A stretch of 64,000 nt of DNA from Candidatus Methanoxibalbensis ujae (GTDB lineage: Archaea > Halobacteriota > Syntropharchaeia > Alkanophagales > Methanospirareceae): NCBI GenBank assembly GCA_026134085.1, contig JAOQIN010000003.1, positions 31,335-95,334 of the forward strand, read 5' to 3'. Positions 18,796 through 29,304 of this stretch are shown here, piece after piece. The notes below the pieces were generated by a model. It saw only the letters and a program-made list of their open reading frames with translations. It had not been told where the DNA came from and did no database searches. The position numbers and the translations under genes are program-made. How positions within the stretch are numbered: position 1 is the stretch's first letter; every line of letters starts with the position of its first letter.

Positions 18796-20220
18796 TTATT
18801 TAAATTTTTTCAGAATTTTCCCTATGGGTGTGCCACTGCGGGTCATGAATCCCCCTCTCCCCCTCTCAGCTGCGCTCAGCCCTTTAAGCATGCGCTGCAT
18901 CATGCGATGATATTTTAGGAGTTCGCTCACCTCAGCGGTTGTGGTCCCTGAGCCACGGGCAATTCTCCTTATGCGAGATGCGTTTATTATGCGCGGATCA
19001 TTTAGCTCTTCATCTGTCATTGAATCCATCATTGCCTTGAATCTCCTGAGTTTTTCCTCAGTTATTTGAGATATTTCATCATTTAAATCTATGTTCAGAG
19101 TGCCAAATGGCATCATTTGAAGCAGTTTCTTCAGAGGTCCCATTTTTCTGAGCGCTTCAAGCTGCTTATACATGTCTCTCAATGTGAATTTTCCTCTCAG
19201 TATTTTCTCACCGAGCTCATCAACCGTTTCTTCATCTGTCTGCTGTTTGACGCTCTCCTCAGCGATTTCCATAAGCGTCTGTATGTCTCCGAAGCCGAGC
19301 AATCGTGATATGAATCTTTCGGGGATGAAGCGCTCAATATCGTCTATCTTCTCGCCTGTTCCTATGAACGCGATTCCAGCGTTTGTCTCCGAAACTGCTG
19401 AAAGAGCTCCGCCGCCTTTTGCAGTGCCGTCCATTTTTGTGAGTATGATGCCTGTTATGCCGACTGCCTCGTCAAACGCCTTAGCCTGCTCTGATGCGAG
19501 TTGACCTATCGCCGCATCTATGACGAGAAGGCGCTGCTCTGGATTCACAGCATCGTTAAGCGCACGCAGCTCCTCTATCATATCAGATTCAAGCGCATGT
19601 CTTCCTGCTGTGTCTATTATTTTGACATCATACTTCTCAAACAGCTTGAGACCTTCAAGTGCAACATCAACAGCATCTATGCCACTCATAAGACCCTCTT
19701 CCATTCGCACGGCACCGTCGCCGCTGAAATCACATCCGGATGTTGAGATGCCGCCATCATAGAAAGGAACACCCATGGATGAGCAGAGCTGCTTCAACTG
19801 CTCTGAAGCTGCAGGTCTGTGGACATCAGCACATATTACAGCGGGCTTCAGCCCTTTTTTCTGGAAGAACCTTGCGAGCTTCGCACATGAAAGCGTCTTT
19901 CCAGAGCCGTTCAGGCCGAAGACGAGTATTTTCTGCGGAGAGAGTGGAACTTCAACACCCCTTCCAAGAATCCTCAAAAGCTCTTCATACACAACGCGTA
20001 TGGCATACTCCCTCGGGTTCAGTGTGGCCCCTTCCTCACGCAGCACACGCTCCCTGACACGATTTGACATTCTCTTCACGAGGGATATCTTCACATCCGC
20101 CTGAATGAGCGCACGCTGAATGTCCCTGACAACTTCATCAATCACTCTCCTGTCTATGCGATTCGCTCGTATGAGCTTCTGCACAGCTCCCCGTAATGTC
20201 CTGCTCAAACCTTCATGCAT
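18796..20220 (-). CDS. srp54: Signal recognition particle GTPase SRP54
   Basis: [47 protein letters not shown]-like [20 protein letters not shown] domain. Confidence 0.97.
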   Translation of the reverse strand: MHEGLSRTLRGAVQKLIRANRIDRRVIDEVVRDIQRALIQADVKISLVKRMSNRVRERVLREEGATLNPREYAIRVVYEELLRILGRGVEVPLSPQKILVFGLNGSGKTLSCAKLARFFQKKGLKPAVICADVHRPAASEQLKQLCSSMGVPFYDGGISTSGCDFSGDGAVRMEEGLMSGIDAVDVALEGLKLFEKYDVKIIDTAGRHALESDMIEELRALNDAVNPEQRLLVIDAAIGQLASEQAKAFDEAVGITGIILTKMDGTAKGGGALSAVSETNAGIAFIGTGEKIDDIERFIPERFISRLLGFGDIQTLMEIAEESVKQQTDEETVDELGEKILRGKFTLRDMYKQLEALRKMGPLKKLLQMMPFGTLNIDLNDEISQITEEKLRRFKAMMDSMTDEELNDPRIINASRIRRIARGSGTTTAEVSELLKYHRMMQRMLKGLSAAERGRGGFMTRSGTPIGKILKKFK

Positions 20221-20494
20221 CTTTTCTCATATCGTCCTCATATTATTTCGCTGTTTCTTTTCGCCTTTCGCTGTTACTTTTAGCCTTGCAGTGAGATGTG
20301 GGAAATGTCGGTTTTTGCCGACACCACTGGTAAGAAGGGAAATCTGTCCGGAGGAATAATTGAAATTGAGTATGAAAGGGCATCGTATATCTTGCGGAGA
20401 TGTGAATCATTCCACGGTCTATGGACGACCTCGTGTATGGCGTGTATGGTGATGGGATCTGCTGCGGGATCATTCCAGCTGCTGAAGTGGGGAA

Positions 20495-21001
20495 ATGGCG
20501 CGTGTTATTGGCATAGACCCGGGGATTGCTGAAACAGGTTGGGGAATCGTGGAACTGGGAGACGATGGATTTCGCTGTGTTGCACATGGGTGCATCCGGA
20601 CAAGGCAGGATCAGCCAAAGGAGATGAGATTGAAAACAATATATGACTCACTGCTGAAAATAATAAGCCAATATGAGCCCGATATAATGGCGATTGAAAA
20701 GATATTTTTCAATGCAAATGTGAAAACAGCTATGAGCGTTGGTCAATCACGGGGTGTTTGTATGTTAGCCGCTGCAGTTTCCGGGTTGAAAACATACGAA
20801 TATAATTCATCTGCTGTAAAAAACATAATAACCGGACGGGGAAGAGCATCAAAGAAGGAGGTTGCTCGCTGTGTATGCGAGATTTTGCATATGGACAAAA
20901 TTCCCAGACCATACGATGTGACAGATGCTCTCGCAATAGCGCTCGCCCACCTATTGAAGCAACAGCAGAGGTCAAGCGATGCATCTGCTTCCGGACCATG
21001 A
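20495..21001 (+). CDS. ruvC: Crossover junction endodeoxyribonuclease RuvC-like
   Basis: MARVIGIDPGIAETGWGIVE, MAIEKIFFNANVKTAMSVGQSRGVCMLA, PYDVTDALAIALAH; four expected acidic positions present. Confidence 0.92.
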   Translation: MARVIGIDPGIAETGWGIVELGDDGFRCVAHGCIRTRQDQPKEMRLKTIYDSLLKIISQYEPDIMAIEKIFFNANVKTAMSVGQSRGVCMLAAAVSGLKTYEYNSSAVKNIITGRGRASKKEVARCVCEILHMDKIPRPYDVTDALAIALAHLLKQQQRSSDASASGP

Positions 21002-21361
21002 CTATAAATTCAAAAGCAGCGTGAATGATATGAACCAGCCGAAAAGAGTCATAAAGGAGAGATAAAGGAAATCTTTCGCATCTTTGAGCATGTTGTAGCG
21101 AGGATATATGAACCTCTGTATCAGTATGAATATCATAGCAATAAGTAATCCATCGCCCTCTGCAGGATTTGTCAGCGTAAAGGACAGGATGCCTGCGATG
21201 ATGCCGAAAATTGTTGGGAAAATCACTTTCTTCACACCCAATATGTATTCTTCATTGCCTCGCAAAGATGCAAATGCATGACGCTCTGCGTTCTTCGTGC
21301 TGTCGGTGCTCCTGCTTTCAGTTCTCTTTCTTTCAGTTTCGGTCATATCATCAGATATCAT
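21002..21361 (-). CDS. Small membrane protein, possibly archaeal EMC6-like
   Basis: 119 aa, charged N-term then about three TM segments (FPTIFGIIAGILSFTL, GLLIAMIFILIQRFIYP, LSFMTLFGWFISFTLLLNL). Confidence 0.45.
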   Translation of the reverse strand: MISDDMTETERKRTESRSTDSTKNAERHAFASLRGNEEYILGVKKVIFPTIFGIIAGILSFTLTNPAEGDGLLIAMIFILIQRFIYPRYNMLKDAKDFLYLSFMTLFGWFISFTLLLNL

Positions 21362-21377
21362 TATCAGTCACCTTCAG

Positions 21378-22307
21378 TCACCGGTGTGATATCATGCGCT
21401 CTATTGCCCTTCTCGCATCTGCTGCGACATCCTCAGGAACTCTCACAACTGGTTTTTCTCTCTCCAATGCCGCCTCTATTTTGGGAAGTGAATGCATTTT
21501 CATCTGCGGGCACACAGCATTCTCTGATATCGGATAAAACTTTTTTGATGGGTTCTGCTTTTTCAGTCTGTATATCAGGCCTATTTCCGTGCCTATCACG
21601 AATTCACTCGCTGAGGATTTGCTGCAATACCTGAGCATGCCGCTTGTTGAGGCGATGAAATCAGCATTCTCCTGAACCTCAGGAACGCATTCAGGATGCA
21701 CAACAACCTCTGCATATGGATGAGATGCGCGAGCGGCGATGAGGTCTTCAAGTGATATCTGGTGATGTGTCGGGCATATTCCATATTCTGGAACTGTTAT
21801 GATCCTCTTATCGCTTCGCTTCCTCACAAAATATGAGAGATTCTTATCGGGACCAAATATGATATTTTGTGAGGACATGGCATTCACGATTTCAGGAGCG
21901 TTCGCGGATGTGCATATGCAGTCCGCAAGCGCCTTTGCGTGTGCGCTCGTGTTTACATACAGCACGACCTCAGCATCTGGATGCGCTCTCCTTGCCTCTC
22001 TTATCATCTCCGCATTTAACATCTGCGCCATCGGGCATATCGCTCCGACATCTGGAAGCAGCACTTTCCTGTCGGGATTCAGAACATAGGCTGTCTCCGC
22101 CATGAAATCAACACCGCAGAAAACAATGATGTCCGCATCAGTATTCTGAGCGGCTATCGCAAGCTCAAGCGAATCACCGACGACATCCGCAATCTCCTGA
22201 ACCTCGGGTCTCTGATAGTTGTGTGCAAGAATGAGAGCTCTCTTCCTTCGCTTCAGCCGTTCTATGCGCTCCTTCAGATCCATCAACCTCAACTGAAAAT
22301 CTTCCAT
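21378..22307 (-). CDS. nadA: Quinolinate synthase NadA
   Basis: ALILAHNYQRPEVQEIADVVGDSLELA, VDFMAETAYVLNPDRKVLLPD, HPECVPEVQENADFIASTSGML, ENAVCPQMKM; start likely MEDFQL. Confidence 0.95.
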   Translation of the reverse strand: MEDFQLRLMDLKERIERLKRRKRALILAHNYQRPEVQEIADVVGDSLELAIAAQNTDADIIVFCGVDFMAETAYVLNPDRKVLLPDVGAICPMAQMLNAEMIREARRAHPDAEVVLYVNTSAHAKALADCICTSANAPEIVNAMSSQNIIFGPDKNLSYFVRKRSDKRIITVPEYGICPTHHQISLEDLIAARASHPYAEVVVHPECVPEVQENADFIASTSGMLRYCSKSSASEFVIGTEIGLIYRLKKQNPSKKFYPISENAVCPQMKMHSLPKIEAALEREKPVVRVPEDVAADARRAIERMISHR

Positions 22308-22584
22308 CCTCGTCACCTGCGTCCAATGTACATCTTTCCTAATTTCTATCCCCCATCCTAAAAGGTTCACGCCCCGTTTTCCATTTCTTCTCCATCTCCC
22401 GACCCATTCACATTTGGCAGCTGGAACATCGAACATCAGACTCACGCAGGAGGGCTCTGCATGTCTCTCTGTTGAGACGGAGGAAGTATAAAACTGAAAC
22501 TGAAACAGTTCTGAAACAGAAACAGAGAGAGTGAATCAAGAGATGAAACAGAAAATATAGAGCAAAGGTACAGAGCAGCTGAGA

Positions 22585-22674
22585 TAGCGGGGGATGGATT
22601 CGAACCATCGATCTCCGGGTTTCTCCGCCTGCGCTTATGAGCCCGACGGGATATCCTGACTACCCCACCCCGCT
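22585..22674 (-). tRNA. Initiator-type tRNA-Met (CAU) with a 15-nt intron at 37/38
   Basis: RC AGCGGGGTGGGGTAGTCAGGATATCCCGTCGGGCTCATA[AGCGCAGGCGGAGAA]ACCCGGAGATCGATGGTTCGAATCCATCCCCCGCTA; A1-U72 and three G-C pairs 29-31/39-41. Confidence 0.95.
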
Positions 22675-22699
22675 GCTATGATTTTTTTATTCACACTCA

Positions 22700-22707
22700 T
22701 TTAAATA
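22700..22707 (-). promoter_or_regulatory. TATA box for tRNA-Met
   Basis: TATTTAAA on the minus strand about 26 bp upstream of mature tRNA 5' end. Confidence 0.6.
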
Positions 22708-22867
22708 CTTTGCGCCACGCCATCGTCACATCATCACATGGCGATCAAAGGCAAAGGCAGAGCAGTTTCCGCGTTGCAGCCTCTGCTTGAAAAAGGTTTC
22801 CATATAAAAATGAATTTGGAAAAAATAGAAAGATTTAAAAGAGGCGAGCGATGGATGGTAGAGGGGG

Positions 22868-23161
22868 ATGGACGAGGAGAAGCTTATAGAGAGTGCACAT
22901 GTGCTTTTCCACCCGATAAGATACAGAATTGTGAAGGTGCTGAAAGAGCGACCGATGCACATAAACGAGATAAGCGACAGGATCGGGAAGGATCGGAGAC
23001 TTGTCTCGCATCATCTGCTCACACTTGAGGAACATGGGTTCCTCGCAAGCAGATACTATGTGTCGCAGATGCCACGGTCAAAGGGAAAAGCAATACGAAT
23101 CTACTGGAACACGGAGAAGGTGAAGGAAGTCATGGAAGAACTTCGTGATATGCTGTATTGA
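22868..23161 (+). CDS. ArsR-like winged-helix transcriptional regulator
   Basis: FHPIRYRIVKVLKERPMHINEISDRIGKDRRLVSHHLLTLEEHGFL. Confidence 0.85.
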   Translation: MDEEKLIESAHVLFHPIRYRIVKVLKERPMHINEISDRIGKDRRLVSHHLLTLEEHGFLASRYYVSQMPRSKGKAIRIYWNTEKVKEVMEELRDMLY

Positions 23162-23342
23162 CCCGCTGATGCTCTCTGCTGAGGCGAATTTCTGCAGAGT
23201 CCGTTTGAGCCGAGTGAGGAATACTCCCGCATCCCGAAGCAGCCTCTGCCAGCACATGTTGTGTCGCTCAATACCGTGCGGACAATGGAATGAATGGATG
23301 TGCCTGGCTTTATGCTCATTGAATTCATGACATTAAATTCAA

Positions 23343-24824
23343 TCATGATGTCTCATCAAGCTCAAAATCTGTCAATGTCCGCTGTTTCCTTCGCTCTTCT
23401 TTTTTATCTTTTGGCTCCCCATCTCTCAGCTTGGGCTCTCCTCTCTCTCTTTTCTCTCTCTTTTCTTCTCTCTCCTCTCCACATTTTTCTCTCTTCTCCT
23501 CCCCTCTTTCATCACTTTTTTTCACATGCGCTTCTGCCGTCACTGTATCCGCTGCTTTTCTCATCCATTTTTTCGCAAAAAATTTCTCCTCTTTTTCATG
23601 TTTAAAAATTTCATCAATTTTTGCAAGTATGCGCTCTGCTTTTTCTGAGTCTGTGAGGAGCATTATCTCCTCCTTTTTCAGATTTAAATCTGCTGAGATT
23701 TCAGCTGCATGTGAGATGTCATTCTCAAAAATGATTTTGAGCAGGGGCATCAGCATGCGAGCGGATTTTATGGATATATGAGCGTGTTCGCCTATTTTTC
23801 GTGCAAGTTCTTCTGAAAGAGTGTCTGAGCGTCGCCATGAGGGAGGGCGATATTTCTGGAATGTTGCTGCTGCGCGTTGCTCAGCCACCTCTGCGATGCA
23901 AGCCATGAGACTGCTCGCATATTTCCAGAGATGGAAATTCCCAGTTCTTCTTGTGCGACCGATGAACTTATCTGCAAGGCGCATGCAGTGCATGCCGAGC
24001 GGATGTGCTGCGTGTGAGATGTTCTCATATATCCATCGTTCCACATCTTCAGGAGTCATGTCAAGGTTTATGAGCATGAGATAAGCATTTTCAGCACTGC
24101 ATCCGTGGAATATACGGCTCATAACAGTGAATATTGTTTCTTCTCTGTCTCGCTCTGATATTGCCATATCTTTAAGCGGTTTTTCAACTGCATAAGCATC
24201 TGAAGCGATTGAAGCAGCTGCCTGAAGGTCATTTATTGCAGATCTAAGATCGCCTTTTGCATTTTTTGCAATTAAACGCAGCACGGATTCGTCTATATTC
24301 AGATTTTCTGATTCACATATGTTGCGCAATACACTCATAACTGCATGTTCGCTCAATCTTCTGAAGCGAATGACTTTGCAATAGCGTCTCAGAGTGCTGC
24401 TTATCTTGTGTAAATCGTTTGCTATGAGCACGATCGGCTGCTCACTCCTTTTCACAATCTCGGTTATCGCCTTTATGCCTCCTCTGTCCTCCTTTCCATG
24501 AATGTTGTCGGCTTCATCGAGGATTATCAGCCTCGTTTTGCCGCCGCCGCTCAGCGTCTCACTTTCAGCGGCATGCCCCACTATGTTTTTTATGATGTCC
24601 GCACTTCGCTTGTCAGATGCGTTGAGCTCAACGAAATCCCACCCCTTCTCAGAGGCGAGTGCGAGTGCGGCGGAAGTCTTCCCGCATCCAGGCGGTCCGT
24701 GAAGGATTGCCGCCCGGTGCTTTGGGAAAGAATCAGCCCACGCACGCAGCTCCTCCACTGCGCTTGGATTTCCGACAACCTCGCTCAAACGCCTCGGACG
24801 ATACTTCTCAGCCCACGCCGTCAT
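23343..24824 (-). CDS. rfcL: Replication factor C large subunit
   Basis: WAEKYRPRRLSEVVGN, LHGPPGCGKTSAALALA, LDEADNIHGKEDRGG; Lys/Glu-rich tail. Confidence 0.97.
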   Translation of the reverse strand: MTAWAEKYRPRRLSEVVGNPSAVEELRAWADSFPKHRAAILHGPPGCGKTSAALALASEKGWDFVELNASDKRSADIIKNIVGHAAESETLSGGGKTRLIILDEADNIHGKEDRGGIKAITEIVKRSEQPIVLIANDLHKISSTLRRYCKVIRFRRLSEHAVMSVLRNICESENLNIDESVLRLIAKNAKGDLRSAINDLQAAASIASDAYAVEKPLKDMAISERDREETIFTVMSRIFHGCSAENAYLMLINLDMTPEDVERWIYENISHAAHPLGMHCMRLADKFIGRTRRTGNFHLWKYASSLMACIAEVAEQRAAATFQKYRPPSWRRSDTLSEELARKIGEHAHISIKSARMLMPLLKIIFENDISHAAEISADLNLKKEEIMLLTDSEKAERILAKIDEIFKHEKEEKFFAKKWMRKAADTVTAEAHVKKSDERGEEKREKCGEEREEKREKRERGEPKLRDGEPKDKKEERRKQRTLTDFELDETS

Positions 24825-24910
24825 TTCGATCTTTCATGTTTCCCGTCTGTTTTCCGGCTCATATTTCCAGCTCATATCAAACATTAACAGTTCATGTTAT
24901 GTTAGTAACG

Positions 24911-26044
24911 ATGCGACTGCTTGCAACAGGCTATTCCGTGCGACAGATGGCATGCTCAGGCGCGAGGGCATCACATGAGATCATCGCTGCCGATGCATTC
25001 GGCGATATTGACACAAGAGAATGCTCATATGCATTCACAAAACTGAACTTTCCACTGAATGAAAGGGAAATAAAACATATTGAGATGATTTCCGAAAATG
25101 TTGATGGTATAATTGTGGGTTCAGGGTGCGAAACTGCAAAATTAAGTGAGAAAATTGAGAAGAAAATCATAGGTAATCCACCTGATATCATGAAAGAGGC
25201 TGCAAATAAGGAGAAACTGTCAGAATATCTGGATGATCTCGGAATACCACACCCGCGAACATACACCAAAAGCGACATTTCATCTTCAGCACGGATGAGG
25301 TTTCCACTGGTTGCGAAGCCCATATATGGTGGCGGCGGCACATCAAACATCCTGTGCAGGAACGAGCTGGAGCTGAGGCATGCACTGAAACATAAGAACA
25401 TCATATTTCAGGAGTTCGTGAAGGGGATGCCAGCAAGCGTATCTGTCATCTCAACAGGCAAAAAGGCAATTTCTATATGTGTTAATGAGCAATTAATCGG
25501 GCTGAAATCGCTGAATTGCACACATCAGTTCGTGTATTGCGGAAATATATCTCCATTAAAGACGAAATTTGAGAGAGAGATGTGTGATATTGCGGAGATA
25601 ATTGTTCTTGAACTTGGATTGATTGGTTCCAATGGTGTTGATTTCATAATTACGGATGATGGATTTTTTGTTATAGAGGTGAATCCGAGATTTCAGGGCT
25701 CTCTGGACACTGTTGAGCTATGCACGGGACTGAATGTTGTGGATGCGCATTTGAAAGCGTGTGGCGGCGAGCTGATTGAGGGGAATATCAAACTGCGCTC
25801 GGTGGATTGTCATGATCTTCATTATGCTGCGAGACTTATAATTTTCGCCGAGCGAAACTGCATTGTGGCAAAGCAAATGAAGAAAAAATATGATTGCAAA
25901 TTCATTGCTGATATTCCGCCGAGGGGTCGTGTGTTGAGGAGAGGTGAGCCTCTGGCATCCGGGATAGGAGTTGGTAACAGCAGAGAAGATGCTTTTGAGG
26001 CTGCAATGGATGCCGTTAAAAGTGTTAAGCGGTGTGTGATATGA
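24911..26044 (+). CDS. ATP-grasp family ligase
   Basis: MRLLATGYSVRQMACSGARASHEIIAADAFGD; FPLVAKPIYGGGG, GLIGSNGVDFIITDDGFFVIEVNPRFQGS. Confidence 0.85.
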   Translation: MRLLATGYSVRQMACSGARASHEIIAADAFGDIDTRECSYAFTKLNFPLNEREIKHIEMISENVDGIIVGSGCETAKLSEKIEKKIIGNPPDIMKEAANKEKLSEYLDDLGIPHPRTYTKSDISSSARMRFPLVAKPIYGGGGTSNILCRNELELRHALKHKNIIFQEFVKGMPASVSVISTGKKAISICVNEQLIGLKSLNCTHQFVYCGNISPLKTKFEREMCDIAEIIVLELGLIGSNGVDFIITDDGFFVIEVNPRFQGSLDTVELCTGLNVVDAHLKACGGELIEGNIKLRSVDCHDLHYAARLIIFAERNCIVAKQMKKKYDCKFIADIPPRGRVLRRGEPLASGIGVGNSREDAFEAAMDAVKSVKRCVI

Positions 26045-26889
26045 TGTGCTCCCTCCTGCAGATCGCACCTACAATCGCGAAGATGTTCGCGATACCGCTG
26101 AGCTCTGATGCCGAACCTCTGAACGAGGTGCTGCAGCTTCAAAATCAAAATCAAATTCAAATTCAAAATCAAAATCAAAATAAAAACAACAGTGATTTTC
26201 GCGTTGTTTTGATAGTCATTGACAGCTTTGATTGCAACATATTTAGATCATTTGCATCAGATTTCCCTGAGATCAACGCACTTGTTGATAGGGGCATACT
26301 CCTCCCATGTGATACCGTGAGCACGCACACAACACCTGCAATAGCATCAATCCTCACAGGTCTACCACCAGAATCACACGGAATTACAACAGAAAATGAT
26401 GTTGGGAAATCAAATATTGATTCAATACTTGAGATTATTGATGCTTACGGCTTCAAAACTGCAGCAATTTTGGAGGAAAAAGGTGCCGAACCTCTGAAAA
26501 ACAGGATAAGCCTTGTTTTTCCGGTCAGAGACAGGGAGGACATCATGAGCTATGACAGTGAAGTTGCGAGAGATGTTATCAGTGCGCTGAGTGATGGTGC
26601 TGTGATGATATTTGCACATCTCCGCACGATTGACAGATTTGCACATCGTGCATATGACATGCATGTTGCTGCGAGGTTCACGGATGCAATTGTCGGCCAT
26701 ATCGTGCGTGCTATCAGAACGACAGACGCAGAGACAATTTTGATCATGTGCGGAGACCATGAGGCACACACGCAGAATGAAACGCCAGATGAGGAAGCCC
26801 GGGTGCCACTGATCGCAGTGCCGCTCAACACTCAGCTATCAAGCGCAGCGATAAGCATAAGCGATAAGCTGATGGAGAATCATGACTGA
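26041..26889 (+). CDS. Alkaline-phosphatase superfamily phosphodiesterase-like protein
   Basis: VVLIVIDSFDC, STHTTPAIASILTGLPPESHGI, GDHEAH; start overlaps previous stop (ATGA). Confidence 0.75.
   Translation: MMCSLLQIAPTIAKMFAIPLSSDAEPLNEVLQLQNQNQIQIQNQNQNKNNSDFRVVLIVIDSFDCNIFRSFASDFPEINALVDRGILLPCDTVSTHTTPAIASILTGLPPESHGITTENDVGKSNIDSILEIIDAYGFKTAAILEEKGAEPLKNRISLVFPVRDREDIMSYDSEVARDVISALSDGAVMIFAHLRTIDRFAHRAYDMHVAARFTDAIVGHIVRAIRTTDAETILIMCGDHEAHTQNETPDEEARVPLIAVPLNTQLSSAAISISDKLMENHD
26138..26187 (+). repeat. Hexanucleotide repeat encoding an Asn/Gln tract
   Basis: CAAAATCAAAATCAAATTCAAATTCAAAATCAAAATCAAAAT inside a CDS. Confidence 0.9.
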
Positions 26890-26944
26890 AAAATGAAAAA
26901 ACAGAAAGAGTGAAAAAGAATAAAACATAATAATTTTAAAAAGG

Positions 26945-28006
26945 GTGGAGGATCCATCAGATATGCTGAAAATTGTTTCAGAGCGTAATACGGGAGTGAA
27001 AGAAGTAAGGAACAGCAAAACATTTGATATAGTGCGGCGTATGGGGGTGATAACAGCCGACAAAGTGCGTTTGAAGAGGCATCCAGTGAGCAAACCTGTT
27101 ACTATTTTCAATCCAGCACTCATGATAGAGGGTGATAAAGCCTCGATATACGGGCGAATAATTCTCGGTTATTTCACATATGCGAGTGCTGTTGCGGAGA
27201 TAACTGTTTCGGTGGACGATATACTCTCAGAAACAATATCTGAGAGATATCTGACAGCCGAGATAAAGCTGATACCCGACAACAGGTTTGACATATGGGG
27301 TGTTGAGGACCCCAGGGTCAGCGAGGTTGATGGAAATCTGTTCATGACATACTGCGGGCGCACAGTAAACTATTTTGACGCATCAAAGCGGGCGAACAGG
27401 ACATTTCCGATAGCAGCAATACGTGAAAACGGAATATGGAGGAAGACATGCGTTTTCCGTCTTCCAGTTGAGTTCAGAGACTTTCTTGTGAGCGATAAAG
27501 ATGCGTTTATATGCAGGGTTGGCGATCGTATAAGGCTTTTCCACCGTCCGCACATGATGGATGAGCGGTTTTATCTCGCGGCAAGCGAGGTTTCTGATGA
27601 TGCGCTGCATATGAGAGATCTCACAGAGGTCTCAGTGAGCAACACACACCTCATATGCGAGCGTGCGAAATTTGAGGAGCGAATAGGATGGGGAACTCCT
27701 CCAATAAAAGTGGCGAAGGATGAATATCTTCTGCTGCTACATGGTATAAGCATGGAAATATATCGCGTGTTCGCTGTTCTGATGAATGAAAATCTGGAAA
27801 TAACAGCAGTGTCTCCACACTACATAATGGAACCGCGGGAGAACTACGAGGTATATGGAGACAGACCGTTTGTTGTATTTCCATGCGGCGCTCAGGTAGT
27901 TGACGACGAAATAATCATATCATATGGAGCTGCTGATTCAGCAATAGGATTTGGTGTCATAGATCTGAGTGAGCTGCTGTCAATCCTCGACTCAAACAGG
28001 ATATAG
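26945..28006 (+). CDS. GH130-like mannoside phosphorylase/hydrolase
   Basis: TIFNPALMIEGD, DIWGVEDPRVSEVDGNLFMTYCGR, WGTPPIKVAKDEYLLLLHG. Confidence 0.8.
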   Translation: MEDPSDMLKIVSERNTGVKEVRNSKTFDIVRRMGVITADKVRLKRHPVSKPVTIFNPALMIEGDKASIYGRIILGYFTYASAVAEITVSVDDILSETISERYLTAEIKLIPDNRFDIWGVEDPRVSEVDGNLFMTYCGRTVNYFDASKRANRTFPIAAIRENGIWRKTCVFRLPVEFRDFLVSDKDAFICRVGDRIRLFHRPHMMDERFYLAASEVSDDALHMRDLTEVSVSNTHLICERAKFEERIGWGTPPIKVAKDEYLLLLHGISMEIYRVFAVLMNENLEITAVSPHYIMEPRENYEVYGDRPFVVFPCGAQVVDDEIIISYGAADSAIGFGVIDLSELLSILDSNRI

Positions 28007-28013
28007 GCGTGAG

Positions 28014-29153
28014 TCAGTGATGTTGCTGTTCTTCACTGTCAAATGCTCGCAGAAGCTCTTTCTGCCGTCTGCTGAGTTTTTTGGGCACGCGCATCTTGAG
28101 CTTCACAAGCATGTCGCCGCGATGTCTGGGGTTTTTTATTGAGGGCATGCCCTTTCTTTTCACCCTTATCACAGAATCAGGGTCTGTTCCGGGGGGAATC
28201 TTCACATGCACATGATCTCCATCTATTGTTCTGACTCTTATCTCGTCGCCGAGTGCGAGCTGAGCGAATCTCACGGGCACTTCACAGATGAGGTCGTCGC
28301 CTATACGCTTGAAATGCGGATCCTCTCTCACCTTGACAACTACGAAAAGATCGCCGGGAGGTCCACCTGAAGTTCCTGCGGCTCCCTCTCCCGCAATTTT
28401 CAGATGCATACCATCCATAACTCCAGCTGGAATGTGAATGCGAATGCGCTTCCTCCTCTCACGGCGACCGCTGCCACCGCACACATCACATCGTCTCTCA
28501 ACTATATTTCCGCTGCCACGACAGTTCGGGCATTGGGTGATTGAGATGAAATGTGAGAATCCGTAATGCTGTTCCCTCCGGAGCTGACCTGTGCCGCCGC
28601 ATGTGGGGCATGTGCGCAATCCTCCGGGAGCAGCGCCTGATCCTCCGCAAACATCGCATACCTCCTCCTTCAACACTTCTATGTCCCTCTCAACGCCTCT
28701 CGCAGCCTCTTCAAGGCTTATCTCCACCTCACAATACACATCTGCTCCCTTCCTCGCAGCCTCCCCTCTCTCCCGCTCACGCCATCTTATAAAATCCTCA
28801 AACAGCGAGCCTCTGCCAAATCCAAAATCAAATCCGAAATCCCTGAAAAAATCGCCGAATATGTCTTCAATGTCGCTGAACCTCGTGAACTTTGACCAGT
28901 CAAATCCCCCAGGACCGAAATCCACGGCTTCATGTCCATATCTGTCGTAGGCAGCACGCTTCTCAGGATCAGAAAGCACCTCATACGCCTCAGAAATCTC
29001 CTTGAACTTCTCCTCTGCCTCCTTTGGATTGTCCTTGTTCAGATCAGGATGATACTTCTTCGCAAGTCTTCTGAACGCTCGCTTTATCTCCTCCTGCGAT
29101 GCATCCCTGCTCACACCAAGAATCTCATAGTAATCCTTCTTCCTGCTGCTCAA
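28014..29153 (-). CDS. dnaJ: Chaperone DnaJ
   Basis: [33 protein letters not shown], CxxCxGxG zinc repeats. Confidence 0.97.
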   Translation of the reverse strand: MSSRKKDYYEILGVSRDASQEEIKRAFRRLAKKYHPDLNKDNPKEAEEKFKEISEAYEVLSDPEKRAAYDRYGHEAVDFGPGGFDWSKFTRFSDIEDIFGDFFRDFGFDFGFGRGSLFEDFIRWRERERGEAARKGADVYCEVEISLEEAARGVERDIEVLKEEVCDVCGGSGAAPGGLRTCPTCGGTGQLRREQHYGFSHFISITQCPNCRGSGNIVERRCDVCGGSGRRERRKRIRIHIPAGVMDGMHLKIAGEGAAGTSGGPPGDLFVVVKVREDPHFKRIGDDLICEVPVRFAQLALGDEIRVRTIDGDHVHVKIPPGTDPDSVIRVKRKGMPSIKNPRHRGDMLVKLKMRVPKKLSRRQKELLRAFDSEEQQHH

Positions 29154-29304
29154 CTCCTCTCGCCCCTATCCTCCCTCTATTTGATCATATTTTCCACCTT
29201 TCCACCTGACATTTTCCGCGGCTCTCTCCGCTGACATATAAACTTCAATTTCAAATTTCAAATAAATTTCCCGCTGGCTTCATCACGCCATTGGCATGAG
29301 ATGG

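Noticed and set aside
24659-24910. N-terminal extension of the ATP-grasp ORF
   Set aside because: Overlaps rfcL antisense; MRLLATGYSVRQ at 24911 is the plausible start.
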